Source: Verrucomicrobiota bacterium (GTDB taxonomy: Bacteria; Verrucomicrobiota; Verrucomicrobiia; Chthoniobacterales; UBA10450). From it: DNA of 6,764 bases. Below the pieces are notes generated by a model. That model was not told where the DNA came from and did no database searches. It saw only the letters and a list, made by a program, of their open reading frames with translations. Location of the stretch: NCBI GenBank assembly GCA_003219395.1, contig QHOR01000076.1, forward strand, positions 1 through 6,764, in the 5' to 3' direction. Positions 1 to 5,948 of the stretch are shown piece after piece. The translations under genes and the position numbers were made by a program. Every line of letters begins with the position of its first letter. Within the stretch, counting starts at the first letter, position 1.

Positions 1-567
1 AGAATAAAGGCGCGGCTGCAGTTTTGTGAGCAAACCGACAAATTCCTCTGGCCTGAAATGAGCTGATGGATGCTCGGTGAGAAAGTCGATTACCTCCATG
101 CCCCAAAGATATGTTGTGAGATCCTGCTTGCGCTCTGGAGCGAGAAGATCGCCGAGCAGCGGCGCAGCGTTCGCACGATGGGCGATGGCCCTCAAAATCT
201 TGGGCGTTGGCTGCGTGATGCTGTAATCGCGCAATAATGCTTCGCGCAGAGTGGTTCGTGCGTCTTTGGGTCGCGGGACCTCTTCGTCGCCGGTGGCGCC
301 AAGCGCCTGAATAATTTCGTCTACGAGTTGTGGATCGTTTGTTGCGTATACAGCCAGCGAATCGCCGACCTCAAAGCTCAATCCCCATCCGGTCAGGTCG
401 AGTTCAAAATGGCGCGTATCTTTAGCCGACTCCGGTCCGCTCAGGCGGCGATTGACCAGAAGTTTGGCGGGAAAGGGATTTGCTCGCGAATATCGGGGAG
501 CGGCAACAGAAGCTTCAGCATGCATAACCGTTTCTAGCGGCGATCTCTGGTCGTCGCAAATATTCAT
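1..567 (-). CDS. Sulfite reductase flavoprotein (CysJ-like) FAD-binding part, 3' end outside window
   Basis: The 189 visible residues match the FAD-binding and connecting domain of the CysJ/cytochrome P450 reductase family, which passes electrons from NADPH through FAD towards a sulfite reductase haemoprotein in the cytoplasm. Visible marks are the strand PFPAKLLVNRRLSG (31-44), the AKDTRHFELDL stretch (48-58), the FEVGDSLAVYATNDP turn (65-79) and, at the very edge, RLYS (186-189), the FAD-contacting R-x-Y-S motif. The usual N-terminal FMN flavodoxin domain is absent: only about 30 unconserved residues precede the FAD domain, as in stand-alone 'sulfite reductase subunit alpha' proteins. The NADPH-binding half lies beyond position 1. 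I chose the ATG at 565-567 because GGGA lies about 8 bases upstream; the in-frame ATG at codon 15 has no ribosome site. It lies downstream of rnr on the same strand. The exact electron acceptor is inferred. Confidence 0.85.
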   Translation of the reverse strand, partial: MNICDDQRSPLETVMHAEASVAAPRYSRANPFPAKLLVNRRLSGPESAKDTRHFELDLTGWGLSFEVGDSLAVYATNDPQLVDEIIQALGATGDEEVPRPKDARTTLREALLRDYSITQPTPKILRAIAHRANAAPLLGDLLAPERKQDLTTYLWGMEVIDFLTEHPSAHFRPEEFVGLLTKLQPRLYS

Positions 568-623
568 CCGTCATTCCCTATCGGCAGGGTGGGGAAACCA
601 TCCATGGTTGCGTTGAGCAGCAT
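564..623 (-). CDS. Possible 19-codon leader ORF coupled to the reductase gene
   Basis: A short ORF encoding MLLNATMDGFPTLPIGNDG starts with ATG directly after the sequence GGAAGAGGTGA, a good match to a Shine-Dalgarno, though the GAGG-to-ATG spacing of 3 is short. Its TGA stop overlaps the ATG of the downstream reductase as ATGA, the usual arrangement for translational coupling. The peptide has no Cys run or other obvious amino-acid-sensing codons and matches no family I know. It could be a genuine leader peptide that controls translation of the reductase, or a chance ORF. Confidence 0.3.
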   Translation of the reverse strand: MLLNATMDGFPTLPIGNDG

Positions 624-686
624 TCACCTCTTCCGGCGTTCAGGTTGCTTGTCGAAATGTAGGGCGGTTTCGTCGGGGTTGAACGT

Positions 687-715
687 AATGAGATTCGGCG
701 CTTAGGAATCTCATT
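687..715. repeat. Perfect 10-bp inverted repeat across the rnr stop codon
   Basis: AATGAGATTC (687-696) and GAATCTCATT (706-715) are exact reverse complements separated by nine bases. The rnr TGA stop (711-713) lies inside one arm. In the rnr transcript this would fold into a 10-bp stem with a 9-base loop. No U-run follows in the direction of rnr transcription, so it is not a standard intrinsic terminator. It may be a 3' stabilising hairpin, a non-canonical terminator, or the remnant of a short palindromic repeat. Confidence 0.7.
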
Positions 716-2933
716 GAGCGCGACGAGCGATGTCGGCAGATCTTCTGGTGCGACGAGTCCCTTTAGGCTCTCGAGATGCAAGCGCAATTGCAAAATCGAC
801 CTGACGTTTGAAGGCATCAACGCGAACAACAAAAACCGAGAGCTCGTCGCCAACAGTGAATCGTTTGCGCGATCGTCTCCCAATAAGTTGCCGTTGGGCG
901 GAATCAAACAAATAAAAGTCATCCGTTAACGAGGAGACATGGACCAGTCCGGTCACAAGAGCATCCGGCAGTTCCACCATTATTCCATAGTTGCGGACAT
1001 CGATAATTGTGGCTCGAAAAATTTGTGGATTGCGTTGATCGAGCTGTCGCTGAAAGAATTCGAGTTTCTTCATTTGAATGGCGTCACCTTCGGCGTCAGA
1101 AGCAGTGCGCTCAGTCAGCGAAATGTGCTCCGCAATAGAAGCAATCTCCGCCATGTCAGGATGGCCGGACGCGCTGGCCGACCGCGCTGAACGGCTTCTG
1201 CCGGCTACGGGGTCTTTGGCAAGAGCGCGATGCACAACCAAATCCGCGTAGCGCCGAATAGGACTGGTGAAATGCAAGTAATTAGCCTTGGCCAAACCAT
1301 AATGCCCAAGTGGTTGCGGAGAGTACCTGGCGCGTTTCAAACTCTTAAGCAAACCGACCTTCAGCGCTTGCTCTTCGGGTTTTCCACGGATCGCCGCCAA
1401 CAATCGCTGCAGCTCCGCGCGATGAGTCACATCGCCCACCGTGTAATTAAAGCCAAGCACGAATTCCCGATACTCTGCCAATTTTTCCGGGTCTGGATTT
1501 TCGTGAATCCGATAGATAGTCGGAATCGCGCGTTTTTTTAGCTCGCGCGCCACGGCCTCATTTGCGGCCAGCATAAATTCTTCGATCAGCTGGTGCGATT
1601 TATCATTCTCGACCCGCTCCAATTTTACTGGGTGCCCATTATCGACCCACACTTTTACCTCCGGGAAATCCAGGTCCAGAGCGCCGTGCTCGAATCGCTT
1701 CTGCCGTAATAGTGCCGCGAGTTCCCAGGCAAGGTGCAGCCGTTCACCCAACTGATCGCCGGGTGGCGCGGTTAAAATTGCATAAGCCTTTTTATACGTA
1801 AGCCGGTGCGCGCTTCGAATCAGGCTGCGCGAAAAGCGCGCGCTTTTCGCAGTCCCGTTCTTATCGAAATCAATGAATACAGAATGCGTGAGCCGATCGA
1901 CGTCAGGATTGAGACTGCAGACGCCGTTGCTCAGTCGCTCTGGCAACATTGGGATCACACGGTCCGGGAGGTAAACGCTATTGCCCCGCCGCCGGGCTTC
2001 TCGATCCAACGGGCTGCCCGGCTCTACGTAGGCGGCAACATCAGCAATGTGTACACCGAGGCGCCAACCGGTCCCGATTTTCTCAACATGAATTGCGTCG
2101 TCGAAGTCGCGCGCGTCATCGGGATCGATGGTAACGATGAATTCTCCACGCAAATCTTCGCGCCCGTCGAATTGCCGGGCGTCAACTCTCTCCGGAATTC
2201 CTTTCGCCTCCTCCAAAACATCCCTGGGGAATTCCGTTGGGAGATGATATTTGCGAATGATCGACAGCATGTCGATGCCCGGGGCCGAAGCGGGGCCGAG
2301 CACTTCGATTATTTCGCCTTCGGGATTAACGTGGCGCGATTCCCAGGCTTCCAGGCGAACTACAACTTTATCGCCAATCTGTGGCGCGATTTTGGAAGTG
2401 GCGAGAGGGGAAACCTGCCCCACGTAAACATCGTGCACCATGCGTGGATCATCCGGGACTACGTAATAAAAGTTCCGCGACCGTTGGAGCGTGCCGACGA
2501 TTGTATCGTGAGCACGTTCTAATATTCGAATTACCCGTCCCTCTCGCCGGCCTTTGATGCGTGGGTAAGATTCGTCCTGCGACATGCGCGCGACCACACG
2601 ATCGCCATGCATGGCGGTTCCTGTGTTTTCCGCTGCGACGAAAACGTCCGCCTGTCCGGATACTTCCGACGTGAGAAAGCCGTAGCCCGCCTGATGAATT
2701 GACAGTTTACCGGTTACCAAGTCGGCCTCGCCTGGCAAAACGTAGCGGTTCTTGCGGATCCGCGCGATCTCGCCGCCGTGCTCTAGCTCGCGCAAGCTTT
2801 GCCGCAATGCTACTCGTTCGGCCCCTGCCAATCCCAGCTGGCGGGCAATGTCGACCCTGTTCAGCGGCCGATAATCTTTCCGCCTCAGCAGACCCAGAAT
2901 TTGTTCTCGAATGTTACGTCCGGTCAAAGCCAT
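711..2933 (-). CDS. rnr: Ribonuclease R (RNB family 3'-5' exoribonuclease)
   Basis: This 740-residue protein is a full-length RNase R, the processive hydrolytic 3'-5' exoribonuclease that degrades structured RNA and takes part in mRNA, rRNA and tmRNA-linked decay. Domains in order are an N-terminal winged helix (about 1-67), two cold-shock/OB domains (about 72-118 and 143-210), the catalytic RNB domain (about 250-575) and an S1 domain (about 637-718). The metal-binding motif IDPDDARDFDDA (269-280) supplies D270, D276, D278 and D279, matching the four catalytic aspartates of the E. coli enzyme. The second signature, HFTSPIRRYADLVVHR (554-569), is intact. The C-terminal tail is short and Arg-rich (721-740) rather than the long Lys-rich tail of E. 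coli. A low-complexity Ser/Arg/Ala loop sits at 578-590. The start is the first Met of the family's usual N-terminus; it has no clear Shine-Dalgarno. RNase II is a less likely name because of the winged helix and length. Confidence 0.96.
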   Translation of the reverse strand: MALTGRNIREQILGLLRRKDYRPLNRVDIARQLGLAGAERVALRQSLRELEHGGEIARIRKNRYVLPGEADLVTGKLSIHQAGYGFLTSEVSGQADVFVAAENTGTAMHGDRVVARMSQDESYPRIKGRREGRVIRILERAHDTIVGTLQRSRNFYYVVPDDPRMVHDVYVGQVSPLATSKIAPQIGDKVVVRLEAWESRHVNPEGEIIEVLGPASAPGIDMLSIIRKYHLPTEFPRDVLEEAKGIPERVDARQFDGREDLRGEFIVTIDPDDARDFDDAIHVEKIGTGWRLGVHIADVAAYVEPGSPLDREARRRGNSVYLPDRVIPMLPERLSNGVCSLNPDVDRLTHSVFIDFDKNGTAKSARFSRSLIRSAHRLTYKKAYAILTAPPGDQLGERLHLAWELAALLRQKRFEHGALDLDFPEVKVWVDNGHPVKLERVENDKSHQLIEEFMLAANEAVARELKKRAIPTIYRIHENPDPEKLAEYREFVLGFNYTVGDVTHRAELQRLLAAIRGKPEEQALKVGLLKSLKRARYSPQPLGHYGLAKANYLHFTSPIRRYADLVVHRALAKDPVAGRSRSARSASASGHPDMAEIASIAEHISLTERTASDAEGDAIQMKKLEFFQRQLDQRNPQIFRATIIDVRNYGIMVELPDALVTGLVHVSSLTDDFYLFDSAQRQLIGRRSRKRFTVGDELSVFVVRVDAFKRQVDFAIALASREPKGTRRTRRSADIARRAQ

Positions 2934-2994
2934 GTAAGCGAAACAATAACGCCAGGTCTATCGATTTAGCGCGAGTTTAATCCGAGGTCGAATC
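2934..2994. promoter_or_regulatory. Divergent intergenic region between rnr and the PEBP gene
   Basis: These 61 bases separate two divergently read genes, so promoters for both are expected here or just inside the neighbouring coding sequence. No convincing -35/-10 pair is visible on either strand. The only firm element is GAGG at 2984-2987, seven bases before the ATG of the plus-strand gene. The regulatory role is inferred from layout. Confidence 0.4.
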
Positions 2995-3510
2995 ATGCCT
3001 AAAGTGATTGTTGCAGGCGCATTGGCACTCGCCCTGGCGATTGTCTCATTTGCTTCAGGAGGAGCAAAGATGAAGATCACAAGTTCTGCTTTTCAACAAG
3101 GTGGGAATATTCCACCAAAGTTCACATGTGACGGCGGCGACACCAGTCCGCCCTTACAAATTGCAGAAGTTCCTTCGGGTGCGAAAAGCCTGGCTTTGGT
3201 TGTAGATGATCCGGATGCACCAAGCGGACTCTTTACGCATTGGATGGTCTGGAACATCTCTCCGCAAACCAATGCAATCTCAGAAGGAAGCGCGCCCAAG
3301 GGAGTCCAGGGAAAGAATGATTTCGGTAAGACCGCTTACGGCGGACCGTGTCCACCCTCTGGCACGCATCGCTATTATTTTAGGCTTTTTGCGCTCGATC
3401 GCGAGCTGGACCTGCCCGCAGGCACGAAACGAGTTCAGCTGGATGCGGCGATGAAAGGCCACCTGATAGGGCAAGCCGAACTAATGGGCCGCTATTCCAA
3501 GCGAAAATGA
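2995..3510 (+). CDS. YbhB/YbcL family Raf kinase inhibitor-like (PEBP) protein, probably exported
   Basis: The 171-residue product belongs to the phosphatidylethanolamine-binding protein fold, bacterial YbhB/YbcL branch. Diagnostic features are DDPDAP (71-76), HW (82-83) and GTHRYYF (123-129), which line the small anion/ligand pocket; the DFGKTAYGGPCPP stretch (109-121) is also typical. The first 20 residues form a plausible Sec signal peptide: Lys3, a hydrophobic run 4-17, and a Ser-Phe-Ala site that would be cut after A20. C45 and C119 could form a disulfide in an exported protein. The first ATG has GAGG seven bases upstream. An in-frame ATG at codon 26 (3070) has a much better ribosome site and would give a 146-residue cytoplasmic form beginning at the family's normal first strand (MKITSSAF). 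The biochemical role of bacterial PEBP proteins is poorly known, so no substrate is assigned. The C-terminus MGRYSKRK looks complete. Confidence 0.9.
   Translation: MPKVIVAGALALALAIVSFASGGAKMKITSSAFQQGGNIPPKFTCDGGDTSPPLQIAEVPSGAKSLALVVDDPDAPSGLFTHWMVWNISPQTNAISEGSAPKGVQGKNDFGKTAYGGPCPPSGTHRYYFRLFALDRELDLPAGTKRVQLDAAMKGHLIGQAELMGRYSKRK
3057..3072 (+). promoter_or_regulatory. Internal Shine-Dalgarno and alternative ATG in the PEBP gene
   Basis: AGGAGGAG at 3057-3064 followed by AAAG-type spacing and ATG at 3070-3072 gives a consensus ribosome-binding site with a 7-base spacer after AGGAGG, better than that of the upstream start. The same bases encode S-G-G-A-K at the end of the signal-peptide region, so the match could be partly a coding coincidence. 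It may decide between an exported and a cytoplasmic product. Confidence 0.5.
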
Positions 3511-3623
3511 CGAATTACGGAGGAAGCTCAAAAGCTCAAGTGACCAAAGGGCAATCAAATGGCCGCTCTCGCAATTCAGATCTCGGCATTCTTTCGTCAT
3601 TGGAGATTTGTCATTAGTCATTC
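3506..3623. repeat. Intergenic repeat element: inverted ends, 8-mer tandem and GTCATT heptamers
   Basis: The gap after the PEBP gene holds ordered repeats. AATGACGAA (3506-3514, spanning the PEBP stop codon) is the exact reverse complement of TTCGTCATT (3593-3601). AAGCTCAA occurs twice in direct tandem (3524-3531, 3532-3539). From 3596 a 7-base period runs GTCATTG, GAGATTT, GTCATTA, GTCATTC. The pattern resembles dispersed ATGAC/GTCAT-type intergenic repeats that I associate with verrucomicrobial and planctomycete genomes; that link is from memory. No gene is visible in it, and no terminator with a U-run. Confidence 0.6.
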
Positions 3624-3700
3624 TTGGCGCCCAGCGCCAGGCTCGTCCTTTTCCTTCTGTTGCTTCGAATAATCGGTATCCGGTGTTAGTCTCATCGGTG

Positions 3701-4552
3701 ATGCGTGGGAGACTTTGGAAAATCGGCGACCGCATCTTCGATCTCTCGCGGCAGGGGCTGATTATGGGTGTATTGAATGTAACTCCCGATTCATTTTCAG
3801 ACGGCGGAGAGTTTTTCGCCGCGGAAGATGCCGTGGAGCACGGTCTAAGGATGGCCGCCGAAGGTGCGCACATTATCGATGTGGGTGGCGAATCGACGCG
3901 ACCGCGCGCCGAAGCCGTGAACCCGGAAGAAGAATTGCGTCGCGTAATTCCGGTGATCGAACAGTTGCGAACAAAGAGTGAAGTCATGATTTCAATTGAT
4001 ACGTCGAAGGCGGAGGTTGCGCGCGCAGCGATCGGAGCGGGAGCTTCGATTGTGAACGACGTTTCCGGAGGGCGAGGCGACGAGAAGATGATGCCGCTGA
4101 TTGCCGAAACGAAAGCGGCTTTCATCATCATGCATATGCAGGGGACTCCGCAGACCATGCAGCTCGCGCCGCACTACACGAACGTGGTCTCAGAAGTTTT
4201 TGAATTTTTTCGACAACAATATGCGCGTGCCATAGTTTATGATATTGACCCTATGGCAATTGCGTTTGATCCGGGCATTGGTTTCGGCAAAACGCTTGAG
4301 CATAACGTTGAGTTGCTGGCGCAGCTTGAGCGGCTTCGCGCGTGTGATCGACCGATCGTGATTGGCGTTTCCCGAAAATCTTTTCTGAGTAAATTGATTA
4401 ATTCGGCGCGGATCAGCGACCGATTGGCGCCTGCGGTGGCGTTAACTTCGCTCCTGCGGACACGCGGCGCAGACGTGCTTCGAGTCCATGAAGTCAAAGA
4501 AAACGTAAATGCTTTAAAGGTGACGGAAGCAATTCTTCAAAGGGCAAAATGA
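3701..4552 (+). CDS. folP: Dihydropteroate synthase
   Basis: The 283-residue product is the TIM-barrel enzyme that condenses 6-hydroxymethyl-dihydropterin pyrophosphate with p-aminobenzoate in folate synthesis, the target of sulfonamides. All signature loops are present (numbered from the chosen Met): MGVLNVTPDSFSDGG (22-36) with the metal/pterin Asn26; IIDVGGESTRP (58-68); ISIDTS with D100; IVNDVSGG with N119; FDPGIGFGKT with D190; IGVSRKSFL with K226; and VLRVHEVKENV with R261 and H263. The residue after STRP is Arg69 where Gly is usual. The frame is open back to 3608, but those 31 extra residues are encoded by the repeat-bearing gap and are not family-like, so I start at 3701, just before the IGDRIFDLSRQG strand. 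No strong Shine-Dalgarno precedes it. The stop overlaps cdaA by ATGA, pointing to co-translation. Confidence 0.95.
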   Translation: MRGRLWKIGDRIFDLSRQGLIMGVLNVTPDSFSDGGEFFAAEDAVEHGLRMAAEGAHIIDVGGESTRPRAEAVNPEEELRRVIPVIEQLRTKSEVMISIDTSKAEVARAAIGAGASIVNDVSGGRGDEKMMPLIAETKAAFIIMHMQGTPQTMQLAPHYTNVVSEVFEFFRQQYARAIVYDIDPMAIAFDPGIGFGKTLEHNVELLAQLERLRACDRPIVIGVSRKSFLSKLINSARISDRLAPAVALTSLLRTRGADVLRVHEVKENVNALKVTEAILQRAK

Positions 4553-5424
4553 TTCACCAAGTCGTCGATCTCTGGTTCCGAGGCTGGCGCAGCCTCATTG
4601 AAATCCTTCTGCTGACCGTGGCGATTTATTATGGTTACCTTTATTTCCGGGGAACGCGTGGCGCAAAAGTGCTTACGGGACTGGCGATCGTGTTTTTGAC
4701 GCTGACCCTTATTTCCACGCTGCTCAATTTGGTTGTCATCGGCTGGATCATACGAAGCTTCTCGGTCTTCCTGGCAGTCGCGCTGGTGGTAATTTTCCAG
4801 CCGGAGCTAAGGCGCGGACTGGCTGCTCTTGGCGGTCATCCCATTTTTTCGCTCACAAGCGAGAAGCGGGAAACTGTTCACGATCTGGCTGAGGCCGTCA
4901 TGCAATTGGCAAATAAGCAATTCGGCGCGCTCATCGCGATCGAGCGCGACACATCAATTCGCGTTTACGAGGAAACGGGCGTTATGATCGATGGAGATTT
5001 TTCCGTTGAGCTCATCCTTACCATCTTCCATCCAAAGGCCGCATTGCACGATGGCGGAGTGATTATTCGTAACGGACGAATCGCGGCCGCGGCGTGTATT
5101 TTCCCGGTGAGCCAGCGCGAAACGCTCGACCGCAGTCTGGGATTACGGCATCGCGCCGGTCTTGGGATCACTGAGGAGTCCGACGCCGTGGCCGTGGTCG
5201 TGTCCGAAGAAACGGGCAGTATTTCCATTTGTCACCGGCGTAGAATTGAGCGCAATTTTACTCCGGAGACTTTTCGCCAGCGGATCGCGGAGATTTTGTT
5301 ACACAGCAAATATGAAGAGACTGATTCTGAAAAACTGGCGCGCGAAGTTGATCTCTCTTCTGCTCGCGACAACGCTTTGGTACCTGATCAAAAAGAACGT
5401 AGCGACGACGCCCTCGCCGTCTGA
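4549..5424 (+). CDS. cdaA: CdaA-type diadenylate cyclase (membrane DAC-domain protein)
   Basis: The 291-residue product is a CdaA/DacA-type enzyme that makes cyclic di-AMP from two ATP. Three N-terminal membrane helices (about 17-33, 41-58, 62-83) are followed by the cytoplasmic DAC domain (about 100-250): FGALIAIER (125-133), ETGVMIDG (142-149), LHDGGVIIRNGRIAAAACIFP (start 166), LGLRHRAGLGITEESDA (198-212) and SEETGSIS (219-226). The RHR motif is intact (200-202), but the catalytic DGA motif reads DGG (168-170). The ATG overlaps the folP stop by four bases. The family usually ends near residue 270; here about 37 polar residues (255-291) extend past the domain, and this stretch overlaps a second ORF in another frame. 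Pairing with folP rather than glmM differs from the Firmicutes cdaA-cdaR-glmM order. Confidence 0.93.
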   Translation: MIHQVVDLWFRGWRSLIEILLLTVAIYYGYLYFRGTRGAKVLTGLAIVFLTLTLISTLLNLVVIGWIIRSFSVFLAVALVVIFQPELRRGLAALGGHPIFSLTSEKRETVHDLAEAVMQLANKQFGALIAIERDTSIRVYEETGVMIDGDFSVELILTIFHPKAALHDGGVIIRNGRIAAAACIFPVSQRETLDRSLGLRHRAGLGITEESDAVAVVVSEETGSISICHRRRIERNFTPETFRQRIAEILLHSKYEETDSEKLAREVDLSSARDNALVPDQKERSDDALAV

Positions 5425-5461
5425 CCGGCCGTCTCCGGCTCCCATCACCGAAACGCGCTGA
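5312..5461 (+). CDS. Mini CdaR/YbbR-like single-pass membrane protein overlapping cdaA
   Basis: A 49-residue ORF in the +1 frame relative to cdaA overlaps its last 113 bases and runs 37 bases past it. Residues 2-28 (KRLILKNWRAKLISLLLATT, then LWYLIKK) copy the pattern of the N-terminal anchor of CdaR/YbbR proteins: a basic start, N-W-x-x-K-L-x-S-L-x-L-A, and an L-W-Y at the far end of the helix. CdaR is encoded directly after cdaA in many bacteria and regulates it from the membrane. After residue 30 there is only a Thr/Pro/Ser tail and a stop, with no YbbR repeats. It lacks a close Shine-Dalgarno (GGAG is 19 bases upstream), so it would depend on coupling to cdaA. It may be a reduced but working partner, or the decayed start of a lost cdaR. 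The function is inferred from similarity and position. Confidence 0.6.
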   Translation: MKRLILKNWRAKLISLLLATTLWYLIKKNVATTPSPSDRPSPAPITETR

Positions 5462-5477
5462 AGAAGTATCGAAGTAT

Positions 5478-5948
5478 TTAGCGCAAAAAACGCGACAGAT
5501 TCTCTTCTTCCCAGCGCCGAGCGCGTCGATAGCCTGGGAACTTTCGTTCGCGACGGTTAAATTCCTCCGTGTGAACGCGCCGCCGGCCTTGTGACAGTAC
5601 TTCGTCGGGTACCACAGAGTGCAGCATCTCGTGATAAAGCACGTACCGAAGAAACCATGCCGGTACGAATGGCTGATCCAGCGCCCGATTGATTCGAATT
5701 ACGCGATCCTGCTCCTGAATTGTGCCAAAGATGAAATATTCCTTCGGTCGATGCTTTCGCCGACGACCCCACGTCACTTTGTAACCACGGAGGCGCCCGC
5801 GAAAATATCGCTTGTTTAAGTCGTCAAACATCGGGCGCAGATCGAAATTCGCGCCTTCATGACGCAAATTCAACTGCCGTTGCATCGGCAGCGTAGGGTG
5901 CGCCAGCTTCCGTTTTGTCTTTTTCTTTGCTTTTCTGGTCTTCGCCAT
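5478..5948 (-). CDS. SprT-like zinc metallopeptidase domain protein
   Basis: The 156-residue product has a SprT-like fold. HEMLH (106-110) is the HExxH zinc and catalytic motif within LRYVLYHEMLHSV, and H126 in VHTEEFNRRE is the expected third zinc ligand. Upstream, FDDLNKRYFRGRL (41-53) and KVTWGRR (57-63) fit the opening of the SprT domain. The first 14 residues are highly basic (KTRKAKKKTKRK at 3-14), suggesting nucleic-acid or ribosome contact or simply a disordered tail. The C-terminal zinc ribbon of classical SprT is absent; the protein ends at RFLR after RRWEEENL. The reading frame extends to a TTG at 5966, but I prefer the ATG at 5948 because GGAAGGG (5958-5964) lies 9 bases before it. 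It is convergent with the preceding ORF, with a 16-base gap. The substrate is unknown. Confidence 0.85.
   Translation of the reverse strand: MAKTRKAKKKTKRKLAHPTLPMQRQLNLRHEGANFDLRPMFDDLNKRYFRGRLRGYKVTWGRRRKHRPKEYFIFGTIQEQDRVIRINRALDQPFVPAWFLRYVLYHEMLHSVVPDEVLSQGRRRVHTEEFNRRERKFPGYRRARRWEEENLSRFLR

Noticed and set aside
597..610. AACCAT-CC-ATGGTT near-palindrome before the reductase gene
   Set aside because: The effective hairpin is only 5 bp around a 4-base loop and has no following T-run, so it is too weak to call a terminator or operator.
578..922. Minus-strand ORF of 114 codons over the 3' end of rnr
   Set aside because: Most of it is a shadow of the RNase R S1 domain in another frame, and the rest crosses the inverted repeat. 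No domain is recognisable.
1806..2522. Long plus-strand ORF (238 codons) antisense to rnr
   Set aside because: It lies wholly inside the strongly supported RNase R gene, has no family features, and long antisense frames of this sort are common opposite moderately GC-rich genes.
3608..3700. N-terminal extension of folP by 31 codons
   Set aside because: The extra residues derive from the repeat-bearing gap and do not match DHPS; the ATG at 3701 gives the usual family length.
3481..4158. Minus-strand ORF (225 codons) opposite folP and the repeat gap
   Set aside because: It is antisense to folP, and its C-terminal part translates the GTCATT heptamers and the AAGCTCAA pair. The composition is not protein-like.
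5455..5484. GCGCT ... AGCGC pairing between the convergent genes as a terminator
   Set aside because: The stem is only 5 bp with a 20-base loop, and the A-run after it is on the wrong strand for the plus-strand genes.
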